64,000 nucleotides of DNA, taken from the NCBI GenBank assembly GCA_021029095.1, contig JAJOHG010000018.1, forward strand, positions 372,001-436,000, read 5' to 3'. The position numbers were made by a program, and so were the translations under genes. The DNA is from Phellopilus nigrolimitatus (Eukaryota; Basidiomycota; Agaricomycetes; Hymenochaetales; Hymenochaetaceae). How positions within the stretch are numbered: the first letter of the stretch is position 1; each line of letters begins with the position of its first letter. The notes below the pieces were generated by a model. That model was not told the DNA's origin. It searched no databases and was given only the letters and a program-made list of their open reading frames with translations. Of this stretch, positions 35,701 to 47,566 are shown piece after piece.

Positions 35701-36879
35701 AATTCGTGAGCCAGATATAAGCCATACGAATAATGAGTATGAAGAATCTGCCTACATGTAGCAGCCACTATAGTTCCACGGCGTTGGGAGGCCCGTCGTC
35801 GCAGGGTGGACATCGGGGTTTGCTCCTCCTCCGCCCGCAGGTGGGTTCACTACAGGTGGGCCCGTTATTGTTCCCGTAAAGTTATACACATTGAGACGAT
35901 TCGCGCCGCCGCAGAGTGTGCTCGAGTTGCCCTGGCACGACATATCGCAGCCAGATGTTTCAGGCACGCCGGCACCCTCGATGGCGGTGTCACAATAACA
36001 CTGTGTGGCGAACTCGAGGCCAGCGAGCGGAAAGTTGTCAGCCTGGCACGCCGAGACGCAAGCAGGCACCGTCATGTCCCCCTGGACACCGACAGGCGTT
36101 GATAATGTACGGTTGTTCACGTCATCGCTATGCATGTAGCAGAGTTAGCCTTTAACAAAGGACCTCAAAGATGATTGCGCACGAATAGCAGCCTATAGAC
36201 ACCCATTGATCGACGCTGGGTACCACAACGGGTGCAGCTGGAGGTGAACCACCAGAAAAGAAAAGGTTCAGCCGGCTGGGCCCGCCGCATGTTTCCGCCG
36301 AGTTGCCTGTACATGCCATGTTGCAGTCCGTGAGCGATGCATTCGTGGCTCCGTTCTCAATGAAGTTATCACAGTCTGTAAACAAAGGCCAGTTTAGTAC
36401 TTGTGTATATGACTATAGAGAAGACTTACAGCACTCCTGACCGAACTCGACGCCAGCGTATATGTAGCTCGTGCTCTGCGCTGGAATGCCGCTCGCACCA
36501 GTGCTCGAGCCTGAGCAGAACGTGATACAGTCTTCGACAGTCATACTCGTAGTGTTAGTGAACGAGGGACCCGTAAGAGTGCGCGCGCCAGTGTCATCGC
36601 TTGAGATAAAAAGTAAAGATAAGATATGATAACGATTGGAGAATCAGGGACATACGTGACACAACCCTGACTCGTCCAGTTACCGGGAAGAACGGTTGGC
36701 ACGCTCTGTCGCTTGAGATGAGAGGCGCGAATATGATGATTAGAAAATCCGCCCAATTCTGCGTGCGGCGAGGCTAACGACGTTGGAGCAGTCTAAGTCC
36801 GTTGAAGTATGTGAGAATAGCTACTAGTTGGTGAACTGAGTCCACTAACCGCGAGCAATAGAGCAATAAGTGGGCTCAT
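32735..36879 (-). CDS. Copper radical oxidase (glyoxal-oxidase-like, AA5) with four N-terminal WSC domains
   Basis: A secreted, H2O2-producing oxidase of the type found in wood-decay fungi (cro3-5 architecture). The start [10 protein letters not shown]... is a signal peptide spliced in its first exon (ATG 36879). Four WSC domains follow, a Cys-rich carbohydrate-binding module, with repeated CYCDN/CYCDT/CFCDN/CYCGD and CGGPxRLxxY-type ends. Their centres lie near 36500, 36000, 35550 and 34850. The catalytic part keeps the residues expected of galactose/glyoxal oxidase: Cys in [12 protein letters not shown] (thioether partner), Tyr in [16 protein letters not shown] in [13 protein letters not shown], and His in [10 protein letters not shown]. 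The C-terminus is [13 protein letters not shown], stop 32735. Intron 35172-35420 (249 nt) is longer than most. Likely an extracellular, wall-associated oxidase of small aldehydes; substrate unknown. Confidence 0.93.
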
Positions 36880-39800
36880 GCAACCGGCGAGACTCGTTTG
36901 ATGAAAAGTGGTATGTGATAGAGAATGAGTGGAAGGGGACCATAGCATGATGGCTATAGAATAGTATATGATACAGAACTCGTACTCAGTATCCTCTCAC
37001 CCTCGTCGAGACTGAAGTACTGGGGAAAACAAGGAATCCATGTAGTCCTTAAGTACCTCCTATGCCAGGCATATTGGGATCAGTCTGAACTTTGCTTTTC
37101 TTGAAACAGATCTGTCTTGCGAACCATAGGACGCACGGCGCTTCTGAGGCCAGGGGTGACAATCGGGCACAGTGCCAGAACAGAAATTCTGACACCTCGA
37201 GAAGTCAGGCGCCCTAGGCACGAGATTATAATGGCATGTACACAGTGACGGCAACAAAATCCGGGTTGGGCTGAGCGGCGAGACATCCAGCATTTTCCCC
37301 AGGCAGGCTCTTTTTGACAGATGAAGACTGAATTGAGCCGGGTGGGAATAGGTAAAGTCATCGGAATTATGTTAGGATCATTCGAAGAGTAAATGATTGC
37401 TGAGGGAAGTCAAGACTCGAAGCCACCCATGACTTTTGATCAGATACCAGGCCGTAATAATCGGTTCCAGGTATTTTGATCCAAGGAATTCGTTCATACA
37501 TCCCGATTTAGAGTACAGCTTGCACCAGACAGAGCGGGGGGGACTGAGTCGAGAAACCGAGAGCGTAACCTGGAAGACGCTGATGCGATGCTTATGATGA
37601 GGTTTCCAGTTCGGTCGGTCAACTGAGTTGATATATGACCGGTGCGGACAAGATGTCCATCACAAAGAATACAAACGAAGATAGATTTATTTCAGAGAAA
37701 ACTCCATTCAACAATACGCGGCGACGGATTCCGAGTGGTTGTTTGGCATAGCGTCAATGTGGGAGATAGAATTCCTGGCGCCAGTGTGCCATTCAAGAAC
37801 GGTGATTGAGTGTCGGAGAAATCCTTGTATTGGTCTTTTTTTTCTTTCAACTTGGAAGTGAGGTGGTTGCTTTTGGTGAAGGACGTGGAAGGTTGTCAAA
37901 GTTTGACCTGAACGCTCGGCTAAGAAGTGCACTTGTCATACTGTACGTAAGCTCGAGGCGTCTGAGTTAAGCACCGTGGGATGACGCGTCGTTCGCTACA
38001 CAGACGGGAATCGCCTTCCTTTTAGGGGAGCCTGCTTTCTCAGCAAATCTTATACTGTCTGCTTTCCTTGCCACCCCTCGAGGATGCATCTTAATCTGGT
38101 TTCTGTCTCTGAAAGAAAATGTGCAATATTAATGGATAAGACGAGCTCGTCGAGAACTCTCATCACACCTATCAATAATCGAGTATCATCAAACTTGAAG
38201 GCAGCGGCGCCGGAGCCGTATCTTCCGAATACTTGTTCGCAGGAGCGGATAACATCGAACTGGTGTAGGGCGCGATGCGGAATACACATTTCCTATCTCT
38301 ACGAAAATCGTGCCTGGGTCCTGAACTGACATGTACGTCTTCCAGTCCTGTACTTATGAGGATGTTCGTATTTTCTCACCAGTAACTAATTCTGTGTGCA
38401 TGTAATCTTTTACCTTCGTCAGCGTAGCAGCTCCGCCCGTTATAACTATACGTGTCTTGATAAACACATATGTAGCGTAGCCGCGTGCATGTCTCCCTTC
38501 CTTCGATATACCGATGGTGGAGGGCGTTCCAGCGAAATCAGAGCGCGTCTCGAGTTTCACAGAGGCTTCTTGACTAAAAATCTCTGGGCCAGAATTACAA
38601 TTCGAGCAACATTTCTCTAGATAAGCCTTCGAGTAGGACTCCTGATAAGCCTTTCGAACAGGCAAGTCTTTTCCGGGGGGTTTGTTATTTTAAATATACA
38701 ATAGGTTCAACTGCATCTCGCGAGTTGAGCTTTCTTACCACGGGGACGGGAACCCGTTTCGAAGCCAAGCTCGGTCGGCCTGTTGCGAAAGTGCCTGTCA
38801 CTTCGCCGACCTGAGTAAGGAAGATCGAGGTGTAGCGCTTCGTCGATTTCCTCACAGGTTCGTGATCTTCCAGACCGGCATCGTGTTGGGTAGTCGACGT
38901 GCCAATCACCTCGATCTGAACTAAACACTGTGTCTATAGTCTTCTTCAGGTATTTTCGGACGATCATGGTGATGTGGATGAGGTGCCCCATGGCAAGTGT
39001 ATGGTAGCAAATGTTCTTCGGGCCTGGGTACAAACACTCGGCGCGAGAGGTGCGATCATCGCTCTATGACCAACATTGGGACCATGTACCTGAACATTTT
39101 TCTCGGTTTCTTGTCTTGCATTCCGACTGACCAGGATGATCGTGAAAGCGCCCGGACTTCAGCGATTTGCTTCAACTCACTTCTCTTTTTTCGTAATAGA
39201 GCCTTTCATCGGCATTCGCCAGCGGCGTCACTCGTGGGTACAACTGTACGCTTCAAACGGCCTCAGGAGAAACCAAAGGAAGCACCATTACTAATCTCCC
39301 TTCTCCTCCGAAGGTTTATAAAAAAAAACGTCCGGCTCCGAATACTATACATTCTCCTTATGTTGACTTGATATCGTAACGATGTCGTCGGGACTCACAC
39401 TTCTATCTCGGGTCTCCTTTACATCAAATAAGCGCGTGCAGTCCGTAGACACTCACCGAGTTGAGCTGTCTGCTCCTCGGATCAACTGCAGATCCTCGAC
39501 CTTTTTGCAAGGGGCTGTCCTTACACTAAACCGTTGTCGGAAAGTACACCATCAGGCTTATTAGCTTGCTATTTATCCAGTCCGTGTCTTCCCCTGGACA
39601 TTTCAAACCATTTTCTCGCTTTCAGGTCCCTACCGCACACATGGCTCTCCTTCCATTCATTCACAGGCTTTCCAACTTTGAGGCACAGAATTTTGGACCT
39701 GCGGCCGTATAATGTGAAGACCCATTTCTTGTCTCGAACTCTGCGATACTACACAATACTTTGAAGGAAAAACGTTCACACCTGCAACAATGAACGGATT

Positions 39801-40279
39801 TTCTCCAACTTCGATCGCGAGGACCTGTGACACTTTTCTCAATAATTCTCTTTTATTCGGCGCCGAACGATGAGAATCGAAAGGCTAGCATTAATTTTTT
39901 TCAGGTCTAGATACGACCATACCTACATATTCCAGCCTGAAAATGGGCTGACGTCTTGAAAATTCTACATTTATTTTAATATTACCAGCACGGGTAGTAA
40001 GCGCACATGGCAAGTCTGCAGGCAATCACCAGGGGCTTTTCACACTCGCAAATGGAACATAATGGCCTCGAGTATCGGTCTGAACCACAATAATAATATA
40101 CTTCCATTTTTGTAAGATTTGCGCTGCCTAATTTATATGTTTTCGGCACTGTTCGAGTCATCGTGCCGAAGACCCGAAGTGATTCGTGTACGATGTACAT
40201 CATTATTGAAAGTCATCCTTATCCTCATGAAATTATACTCTATCTTTCACTTTCAACCAGAGCCTTTGTCTAAGCCAGT
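36880..40279. other. Gene-poor interval, possible decayed coding remnants on the minus strand
   Basis: 3.4 kb between divergent genes. Around 38050-38910 (-) several frames read like short coding blocks: IRSCEQVFGRYGSGAAAFKFDDTRLLIG and TRIVITGGAATLTKVKDYM in separate frames. They do not join with plausible splice sites and match no family I recall, so a degraded gene is possible but unproven. The rest is AT-rich and holds the promoters of the flanking genes. Confidence 0.4.
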
Positions 40280-43200
40280 ATGCTGGAGGAAAGCGACAGT
40301 ATTGCGGATGGTTCGAATTCGATCAAAACCGACATCGGTGGAAAAACCGTAGGTAACTTGTCGGCTAAAGCGCGCAAAGCTCGGGAGCTTGAACGCAGGC
40401 GTGCGCGGGGCGAGGCTTCTTGTGCAGAATGCAGACGGTGAGCTCAATTTAATAAACAGGTTCAACGCTTGTAAGAGTAGAACTGACGTCTTTTCTTAGT
40501 CTGAAGCTGAAATGCAACAGAAAGGTGTCATCAGTTCCTTAATATACATTCTGGGCCTAATCCATAAAAATGTAGGTTCCATGTGCAACATGCGTTCGCA
40601 GAGGGTGCCACTCTATTTGCCCAAATGGTAAATATTCGAGTTTCCTTCTAAACGGAAGATGAGGTGACAAGGTGTTTTTTCATTAGGCTCTCTTGCTCCT
40701 GGGCAAGGGACGAGGTGAGTTGTAATGCAAACATTCTGTAGTAACTGGGTTTCTCTGTCTTGACATCCGCCGATTAAGATTTGTTCTAGCAAATACAGAC
40801 AAGCTGCACATCAAGCTGCTGGAGATGAGCAAGCGCATCCGGCAGCTCGAAGATGCTTTGCAAATTGCCCAAACGAGTATCTCTCCGGCTCCGCATCCAC
40901 TTCTGTCCGAACATTTGCTTTCCATCAAAGCCGGAGTTGATATGGTTGAAACTGAAGAAACTATAGAGCACGAAGAAGGCGACGAAGAAGCAGAAATGTC
41001 TGCAGCATTTGGAACTTTGACCATCTCTGAACGAGGAGAGGCGCGATTCGTCGGTCGTGTTGGGACAGAGGTGGGCGGGCTATTTTCTCCTGATATCAAC
41101 TTCCTTACCCAATAATTGATGTAGGCTCTGCTCGTGGTGACTATCTTGATTACTAGAAAGCTTCGCATAATCATGAACTAATGTAAGATTTCAGGGTGCC
41201 ACCGACGAAGAAGTGCCATCAACGCACAAAGACTCTAACCCACGATGTGTCCTTCCTGACGAGATCAATTATGCCAGCAAGGCATTCCCTTTCACGACTA
41301 ATTTTTTGCCGAAAAGTCAGATTATAGCGCTCATCGAAGCACGGTTACCTTCTTATGAACGAGCAACAGCTTTAGCCGAAGCATTCTTAGAAAACCTCGC
41401 GTGGTTCTTCCGCCCGATCCAGAGAGAACAGATCATGGAGGATCTCATCCCGCTTATTTACAAGAAGCGGCGGCGTTCCGAGCACGCAGGTGCTGAAAGC
41501 AACATTATCACCGGTTCTGAATGCACAGCTGTGAGAATGCACGAGCTCGCGCTCGCGTTGATGGTCTTCTCGTGCGGTGCGGCGGGAGATCTGACTCTCG
41601 CTCCGCGCAATGCAGAGGCGGAGCTGTACAATCAGCTTGCACGCGCAGCACTAAGTGCGCAGCCGGTATTCAGCTGCGGGGTATCCCTCGAGACCGTGCA
41701 GACCGTTTTGTTACTTGCTTCGTACGATTTCTACACGTGCACGAAGATAACTCTTGAGTCTGCATGGAAGATGATGTCGTTTGGGTCGGTTCTAGCGTCA
41801 AGCGTAAGCTCCTGCTACTCTTGGCGTATATTCCTCGAATTTACCTTTGCCGATATAGATAGGTCTTCGTGAGTGGGCCCTGGCGCTCTGGACTCAGTTT
41901 TATTCATCGGAAGACTTTCTCGTTTACAGATCGGGATCCCGCAGGCTGGAATTTGGAACCAAAGTTCGTTCAACGTAGAAGAAGCCTATTTTGGGAAGTC
42001 TTTGCCATCGACAAATGGAAGGTAAATATCTCTGCTATTTTAGTCCGGTGAAAATTATCATTTTGATTATTATAAATTTTAAGAGTCTCGGCTCAGGGAG
42101 ACCAGCCGTATTCCACTTGCGAGAAATAGATTATGAGTTCCCTGAGGATAATGATGCTACCGTAGGGGATGACGGTACTAAAATACCAGGATGTACGTTC
42201 CTCACTCTTTCTGTATCCTAGTTCGCGATTCCATTTTTGATTTTTACAAATGGTTGGCAGTCTATCGTTGGAAGTATAGTTTTGCCAAAGAGATCATTGC
42301 GCCTATTTCTGAACAGCTTTGTCTCGTACGGCCGGTAAAGTACTCTGAAATTATGGAATTGGACAGGAAATTACGCGACTTCAAAAATCACCCACTGGTT
42401 ATGGATTTATCAAAGGGAGACAGGAAGACCGCAAATATGCAGGAATATATGTGGGGAATATCCAAGGAGATAGGTAAGTGTGCTTGATGCATCGAACACT
42501 TTTATACTTTGTCGCCGTGGTTCACACTTCTGAGAATAAGTTGAGATTGATTTTCCTCCCCTCTAGCACTACTTTTTATTCACCGTAATTTCTTTGCTTG
42601 TGCGATGCTTGAGCATCCGGCGAATCCGTTGAGCAGTCCGTTCGCATTGTCATTCCTTTCCGCATATTCGAATGCGATAAAGCTTTTACGTGTCATGCGC
42701 GCGACGTTCGAGCAAAATTCGCAGGTCATGCTACGCCAATGGCCAATTTGGGCGCACACGCTTACAGCCGCGGTGAGCAATTTATGTTTCCCTCTATCTT
42801 CCTTTCCAAGTTCTCGCAGAAGCTTACTCCTTTACGTATTTGATGCAGGTTATCGTCGGTTCTATCGCGTCCAGGAGCAACAAGTCCACACTTGCGACCG
42901 CGGCACTCAAAGAGCTCAATCTCGCCATAGTTATGTTCGAGGCTGCGAAGGTTCATCCGGTTGCCAAACGTGGTCTGGTATGCTGTCGGTTTTCTTCAGC
43001 CACACAGCTTGTGATTCTCACATTCCCATCAGCCAATTCTCTATCGCCTTCGCGAGAAAGCACATATCGCTCTACAGAACGCGTGTATTCGAGAGCGAGA
43101 AATTTCTGGCCTGCCACTGATGCCAGAGAGAACGGATGAAAAAGACCCGGAAGGAGACGCGGAACTTAGTATCTTACGTGGTACAGCGCGCTTTGTGCGG

Positions 43201-44214
43201 ACGACAAGCAGGAACTTAGACAGGCACGACAATACTGGCTCCACGATAGAATCGAACGCGAGCGAGAGCGAGAAGTCAAACAAGGAGGCTTTACCTCACC
43301 AAGGGGGATTCTTAGATTTTGCTAAGCAAAGGACCTCACAGCCGACTTCTGTTCCAAACTTTGCTGGGCAAGGCACGACTGACACCCGTTCCACGCTCGC
43401 GTCTACATTCTCGCCTGCGTCTCAGCTCGGAATGGCTTCGAATATGGTAGGGGGAAGTGGTGCGGGTACGATTACGGGTACGGGTACGAATACGGCGTCA
43501 CAGGAACTGCAGGCCGCATCCGGTGCCGATGGTATTCCTCCGTGGCTTTTCTTCGACCAGCGACACGATTCGACCCAGCTGCCCAGCGACTTTAATCCTA
43601 CGTCTCTCTTTGGAACCGGAAATTCCCCCGACATGAGTGCAGCTCAAACGAGTACATATTCGACTGGGACCTCGCACACGACGTCTGTGTACACATCTGC
43701 TAGCCCCCTCCCGTACGCGCCAGCAGATCATTTTAATACTCCCGGATCCTCAGGTTCTTCGTCTAGTGGCGCAGACACTTGGAAAGGGCTTGGGTTCGGG
43801 CCTGTGCTAGACGACCTTATCTCGGAGTCTATGCGTCTGTCAAACTCTGACCCTAATATAAGTGGCTCGGGCCATGTCAATGCCGGCCGAAACAATGCTG
43901 CTAGTATGTCATTGCTTGAACCATCACAGGACCAGGCAATGCCAACGAACGCAAGCACACAAGCGACTGCCCAATGGTCGGACTCCCATAATAACACAGC
44001 TGATTACGATTCTTCGAACATGAGTGTGGATGGGCAGTATCTTTTTGGTGGGTTCGGAATGAGCGGGTACGGAGGTCACGAGGGACAGATAGGGATGGAA
44101 GTAGGTGACGGTGGCCTTGATAACTCAGAGGTTGCAGCAGCCTGGCGTTCCATCATAGCTGATCATGAAGTGCAATTCGACGGCTCAGCATCAGGCTTCG
44201 ACATGTTTCCGTGA
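40280..44214 (+). CDS. Zn2Cys6 fungal-specific transcription factor
   Basis: The ATG at 40280 opens a basic N-terminus. The binuclear zinc cluster is split over three exons: CAECRR, LKLKCNRK and VPCATCVRRGCHSIC. Spliced linkers then give GTRFVLANTDKLH and the coiled coil MSKRIRQLEDALQI. The fungal-specific domain (PF04082-like) includes PFTTNFLPKSQIIALIEARLPSYERA, LLASYDFYTC and IGLHRDPAGWNLEPKFVQRRRSLFWEVFAIDKWK. Intron borders rebuild IGLHRD and PGFYRWKY exactly. A later block, MRATFEQNSQVMLRQWPIWAHT, is followed by a Ser/Thr/Asn-rich C-terminal activation-like tail to FDMFP. Probably a nuclear DNA-binding regulator. Targets are unknown, and the neighbouring copper radical oxidase is 3.4 kb upstream and divergent. 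Confidence 0.92.
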
Positions 44215-44869
44215 TTCTTTCTCGCGTATGGATGTTTGTAACCAGAATCCTTTTTCTTTCTCACCTTTCATTTTATCTCTATTAGGGAGTCTTTGTATCG
44301 TTGGTCACGTCTTTAAGTTTATCCTATCACTTTTTCTTTAGACATGTTACTTGCTGACTATATTTGCGGAGTTCAAAACTCGGTCTGTACTATAGTCAGT
44401 CGCGTCGCGTCTAACACACGTCATCCCGTGATCTCCAACTCGCCTGCGGAGCAGAACTGAAAAAAATGCGCAGGTATACAAATATAGCTCGTAATTATAA
44501 GTGCTCTCAAGGCTTAGATTGTGCTTTGGTTATGTGAACCATATGTAAAGCGTCGACAAAAAATAAAAATGCGCCGAAACCCCGAGCGAGATATGCGTAC
44601 TTCGATGTACTGGATGATCGTTGCATCTGCTTGTCCCTTTACCAGTCTATACCTTTTTATTAACGGCGGAACGTAGAATTTAGTGATACATATCTCGAAT
44701 AGCAAAAGCCGAAACGTTATGAGGCCTCTCATCTTCCTGACCTTCGTGTCGTGTCGTGTCGTACGACTCGGGTCGCGACATACCAAGTGTTTCTCGAGTC
44801 AATCCCGTGCATAATGTCCGTATATCAGTATGCGATAAAATGGGCTGTCCCAGAGACGAAGCCAATGCA
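44215..44869. other. Intergenic, convergent 3' regions
   Basis: About 650 bp between the transcription factor and KISH. It contains a short pentamer repeat, (GTGTC)x3 at 44746-44760. No gene recognised. Confidence 0.45.
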
Positions 44870-45197
44870 TCATTTAATAACAATAGTAACGGCCATCGCT
44901 ATACACGCCAATGCCACGTAGGGCGACAGACGCTCTCCTGCATCGTCTTCAGCCCTATATCTTTCGCTATCAGTGTTTAACAAAGCAAACAGACCTATGC
45001 GGGAGAACATCCAGAATATGCCGAGGAAGCCCTCCTTGTTCCTGTCGATGAACATGGGCGTGACAGAGCGGATATACGTGCAGGAGCAGATGAGCAGGAG
45101 AATGACAAGCAGGAGCGACTGGAAGTTAAACAGTGCGGACTAATGCGAAACATCAGTAACAATGTCTGCTTAGCTTTGCAATGAACTAACCTACCAT
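44870..45197 (-). CDS. KISH (TMEM167) secretory-pathway membrane protein
   Basis: The spliced product is 71 residues, [20 protein letters not shown]...[15 protein letters not shown]...[17 protein letters not shown]...TIVIK, matching the KISH/TMEM167 family in length (about 72) and pattern. Introns at 45140-45194 and 44938-44994 give exons of 3, 145 and 68 nt, so the first coding exon holds only the ATG. Two hydrophobic helices are separated by the DRNK...GIFWM...RIGER loop, the family signature. KISH proteins act early in the constitutive secretory (ER/Golgi) pathway. It lies divergent from the OMA1 gene with 179 bp between the start codons. Confidence 0.93.
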
Positions 45198-45376
45198 GGT
45201 GGTAACGAACAGCCTGGACAGCGACACACGGCGACGATGGCACGGCTTGCTTCGCAAGTGTGTCACGTGCGAAGTGTGCACCACGTGCGCAACGCGCCTT
45301 GGGCTCCGTACTCCGAGACTCGACACGACGACAACGACGGCGAAACGCGTCGGTCAAGTCATCGCTCGAGTATGCG
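45198..45376. promoter_or_regulatory. KISH/OMA1 bidirectional promoter with two CACGTG boxes
   Basis: The region between the divergent ATGs (45197 minus, 45377 plus) carries two CACGTG palindromes, at 45264-45269 and 45282-45287, 18 nt apart and each followed by C. CACGTG is the core for bHLH regulators such as Cbf1/SREBP types. Their role here is inferred from position only. Confidence 0.6.
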
Positions 45377-47203
45377 ATGGCTTCTGCACCGAGATCGCTT
45401 CTCCGCCTCTCCGTGTCCACCTCGTCGCGCACATCCTCAATGGCTACGTGTTCCTTAAGCAATTCCCGATTGCGACTTCCGCACCCCGGCCGACTGACGT
45501 TCATCTCGCTCAATCCGAGAGTCTCAGGCTCAGGTTCTCTTCTCGGGACACGCGCGGTTACGACGCACTCCTGGCGCCCGCAGTGCAAAGCCTCCAAACG
45601 CCCCGTTCCCGTCGGTAGCGTCTCGGTCCATCATCACCGTACTTGGAGGCCGTTCGGGTCAAGTAGACTCACTCGCATTAATAAACGTGACTCTCGTGCT
45701 GGTTCGGACCAGGCGGATGGCACTAAGCCCTTGGATGCAAGGATGATTTTGATCGCCATCGCTGTTGTGGGCGGCGGAGCGTACTACGTGACACAGTACG
45801 TTGTTCTGCAAGCTATGTATTTCATATTCATTTCTTTCTCAACAATCCTTCTTCTATTTCGACGATGTCTGCAGTCTCGAGAAAGTTCCAGAGACTGGCC
45901 GTTGGCGCTTCATGAGCGTCAGTCCGCGCGTGGAAGCTGCGCTTGCCAAAGACGAACACAAAGAATTCCTAAACGAATACAAAGGCCGCATCCTGCCTGC
46001 CTCCCATCCCGTCACGCTGGAAGTCAGGAAGGTCGTTTCGGCAATCCTGGAAGCGAATAACCTCGGGACGCTTAAGGGGGACGTGTTCGAACGCCCGAAC
46101 GCTGGTCCGGGTATGGAGGATGTCTGGGACCCGGACGGGTCAAGTGCGCAATTCAAGGAAGATGAGACTGCTAGTGGGTCCACACGCGAGTGGACCCTGA
46201 TTGTAGTGAATGACAATAAGACTGTAAATGCCGCTGCCGGTCACGGTGCGTCTGTACTACTCATCCACTTCGCTGAATGAAACTGGAGTCGAGTCATCCA
46301 ACAGGTAACATCATTGTCTTCACCGGTATCCTGCCAGTCGCACGGGACGAGCAAGGTCTCGCTGCCGTGCTAAGTCACGGTAAGTGCCTGATTCGTAGGA
46401 ATGCATTCCGAGCTTGATTTCTTTTCTTTCCATCAGAGATTGCACATGTAGGTTAGTCAGCTCGATTTCTGCTTTCAAAGCAATATTCGTCATGTCAAAT
46501 TCATCCTTACAACTTCTCGAAAATAAACCAGTTGCACGCCATATCTCTGAGCGCCTCTCCTCGTTGCTTGTGCTCAACTTCGTGCTGTACACGCTCGGCG
46601 CGCTCGGCTTAGACCCGGGCTTCGGTAGCCTCATTCTGAAATACCTCTACACGCTCCCGAACTCGCGCACCCAGGAGCTTGAAGGTGCGTCTCGACTCGA
46701 TCCTTTCTTAAACATTCATTTCATCTCTTAATCCAGCGGACAAAATTGGCCTGAAACTGGCCGCACACGCGTGCTTCGATCCGAGGGCTGCGCCTGCGTG
46801 AGCGTTATTTGCCATCTAGTCGAAACTTAAGAATAATCATACTGAAAACACTTGGATTACAGTATGCAAAAACGTTTATTAGATGCAGAGAAAAGCTCGG
46901 GGGCACGCCGCCTTAATGTTAGCTTTTTGTATACGCACCCGACAGGCGAGCAGCGTGTTGAGGTGCGTGTTGTCTACGAAATTTTGTTTTTCGTGGACGC
47001 TAATGACATCCGCTCTGTACCGGCTTTCTTCTCTTCTCTCTTTTCTCCCGGATGATGCTGAATCCACTTAGCTTCTCACAAACGCACTTCCCGAGGCGTA
47101 CGCGCTGCGTGCGGCGAGCGGAACATGCGCGAGCTTGCAAGACGACTTCGACGCGTTTCGGGAAACAGTAGACAGCGTGCGCGGGAGGCAAAACAGTCAC
47201 TAA
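45377..47203 (+). CDS. OMA1: OMA1-like mitochondrial metalloendopeptidase (M48)
   Basis: The ATG at 45377 gives a presequence rich in Arg/Ser without acidic residues (MASAPRSLLRLSVSTSSRTSS), as expected for mitochondrial import. One hydrophobic helix, ILIAIAVVGGGAYYV, follows. Spliced on are LEKVPETGRWRFM, the long peptidase segment LIVVNDNKTVNAAAGHGNIIVFTGILPV, and the zinc motif SHEIAHVVARH. The second zinc ligand region is ELEADKIGLKLAAHACFDPRAA, and the C-terminal Arg/His-rich segment ends GRQNSH. The zinc motif is assembled from three exons: a 15-nt exon at 46437-46451 supplies Glu-Ile-Ala-His-Val between introns 46380-46436 and 46452-46531. The likely role is inner-membrane protease and stress response, cleaving OPA1/Mgm1-like proteins, inferred from the family. 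Confidence 0.93.
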
Positions 47204-47566
47204 TGCCAGGTGCGGGAAGGTAAAAAGGTTTCATAATATAGGGCTACGGACTGACTGGGTTAAATGTTAGATTTTAACACTTCGGGCGGGGCGGCACTAA
47301 AGGTAGCTTTGTATTCAGCTGGATCACAAATTGTGTTAGTTTCCCTCAGCGGGTGTTCATCACTCAATCGCATGTATGTACATGTATAAAATGTTATGCT
47401 CATGTTTTACCTGCATCGTTTACGCTTACACAGTCTGATTGGCTATGAAAACAAACAGTGAACTCTTGCATCTGAAGATGGGATGAACTGAAAGCAAGAC
47501 GAGTGTAAAGAACAAAAAGTTGGAATGGTATTCAGAGTCTAGATTCTGCGAGTCGAACCCTACAAA
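47204..47566. other. Intergenic between convergent genes
   Basis: A 363-bp 3' UTR region between OMA1 and the second DUF7918 gene. Nothing recognised. Confidence 0.45.

Noticed and set aside
42193..42221. 29-nt intron in the Zn2Cys6 gene
   Set aside because: A later acceptor gives a normal 68-nt intron in the same phase and restores the family-like joint PGFYRWKY.
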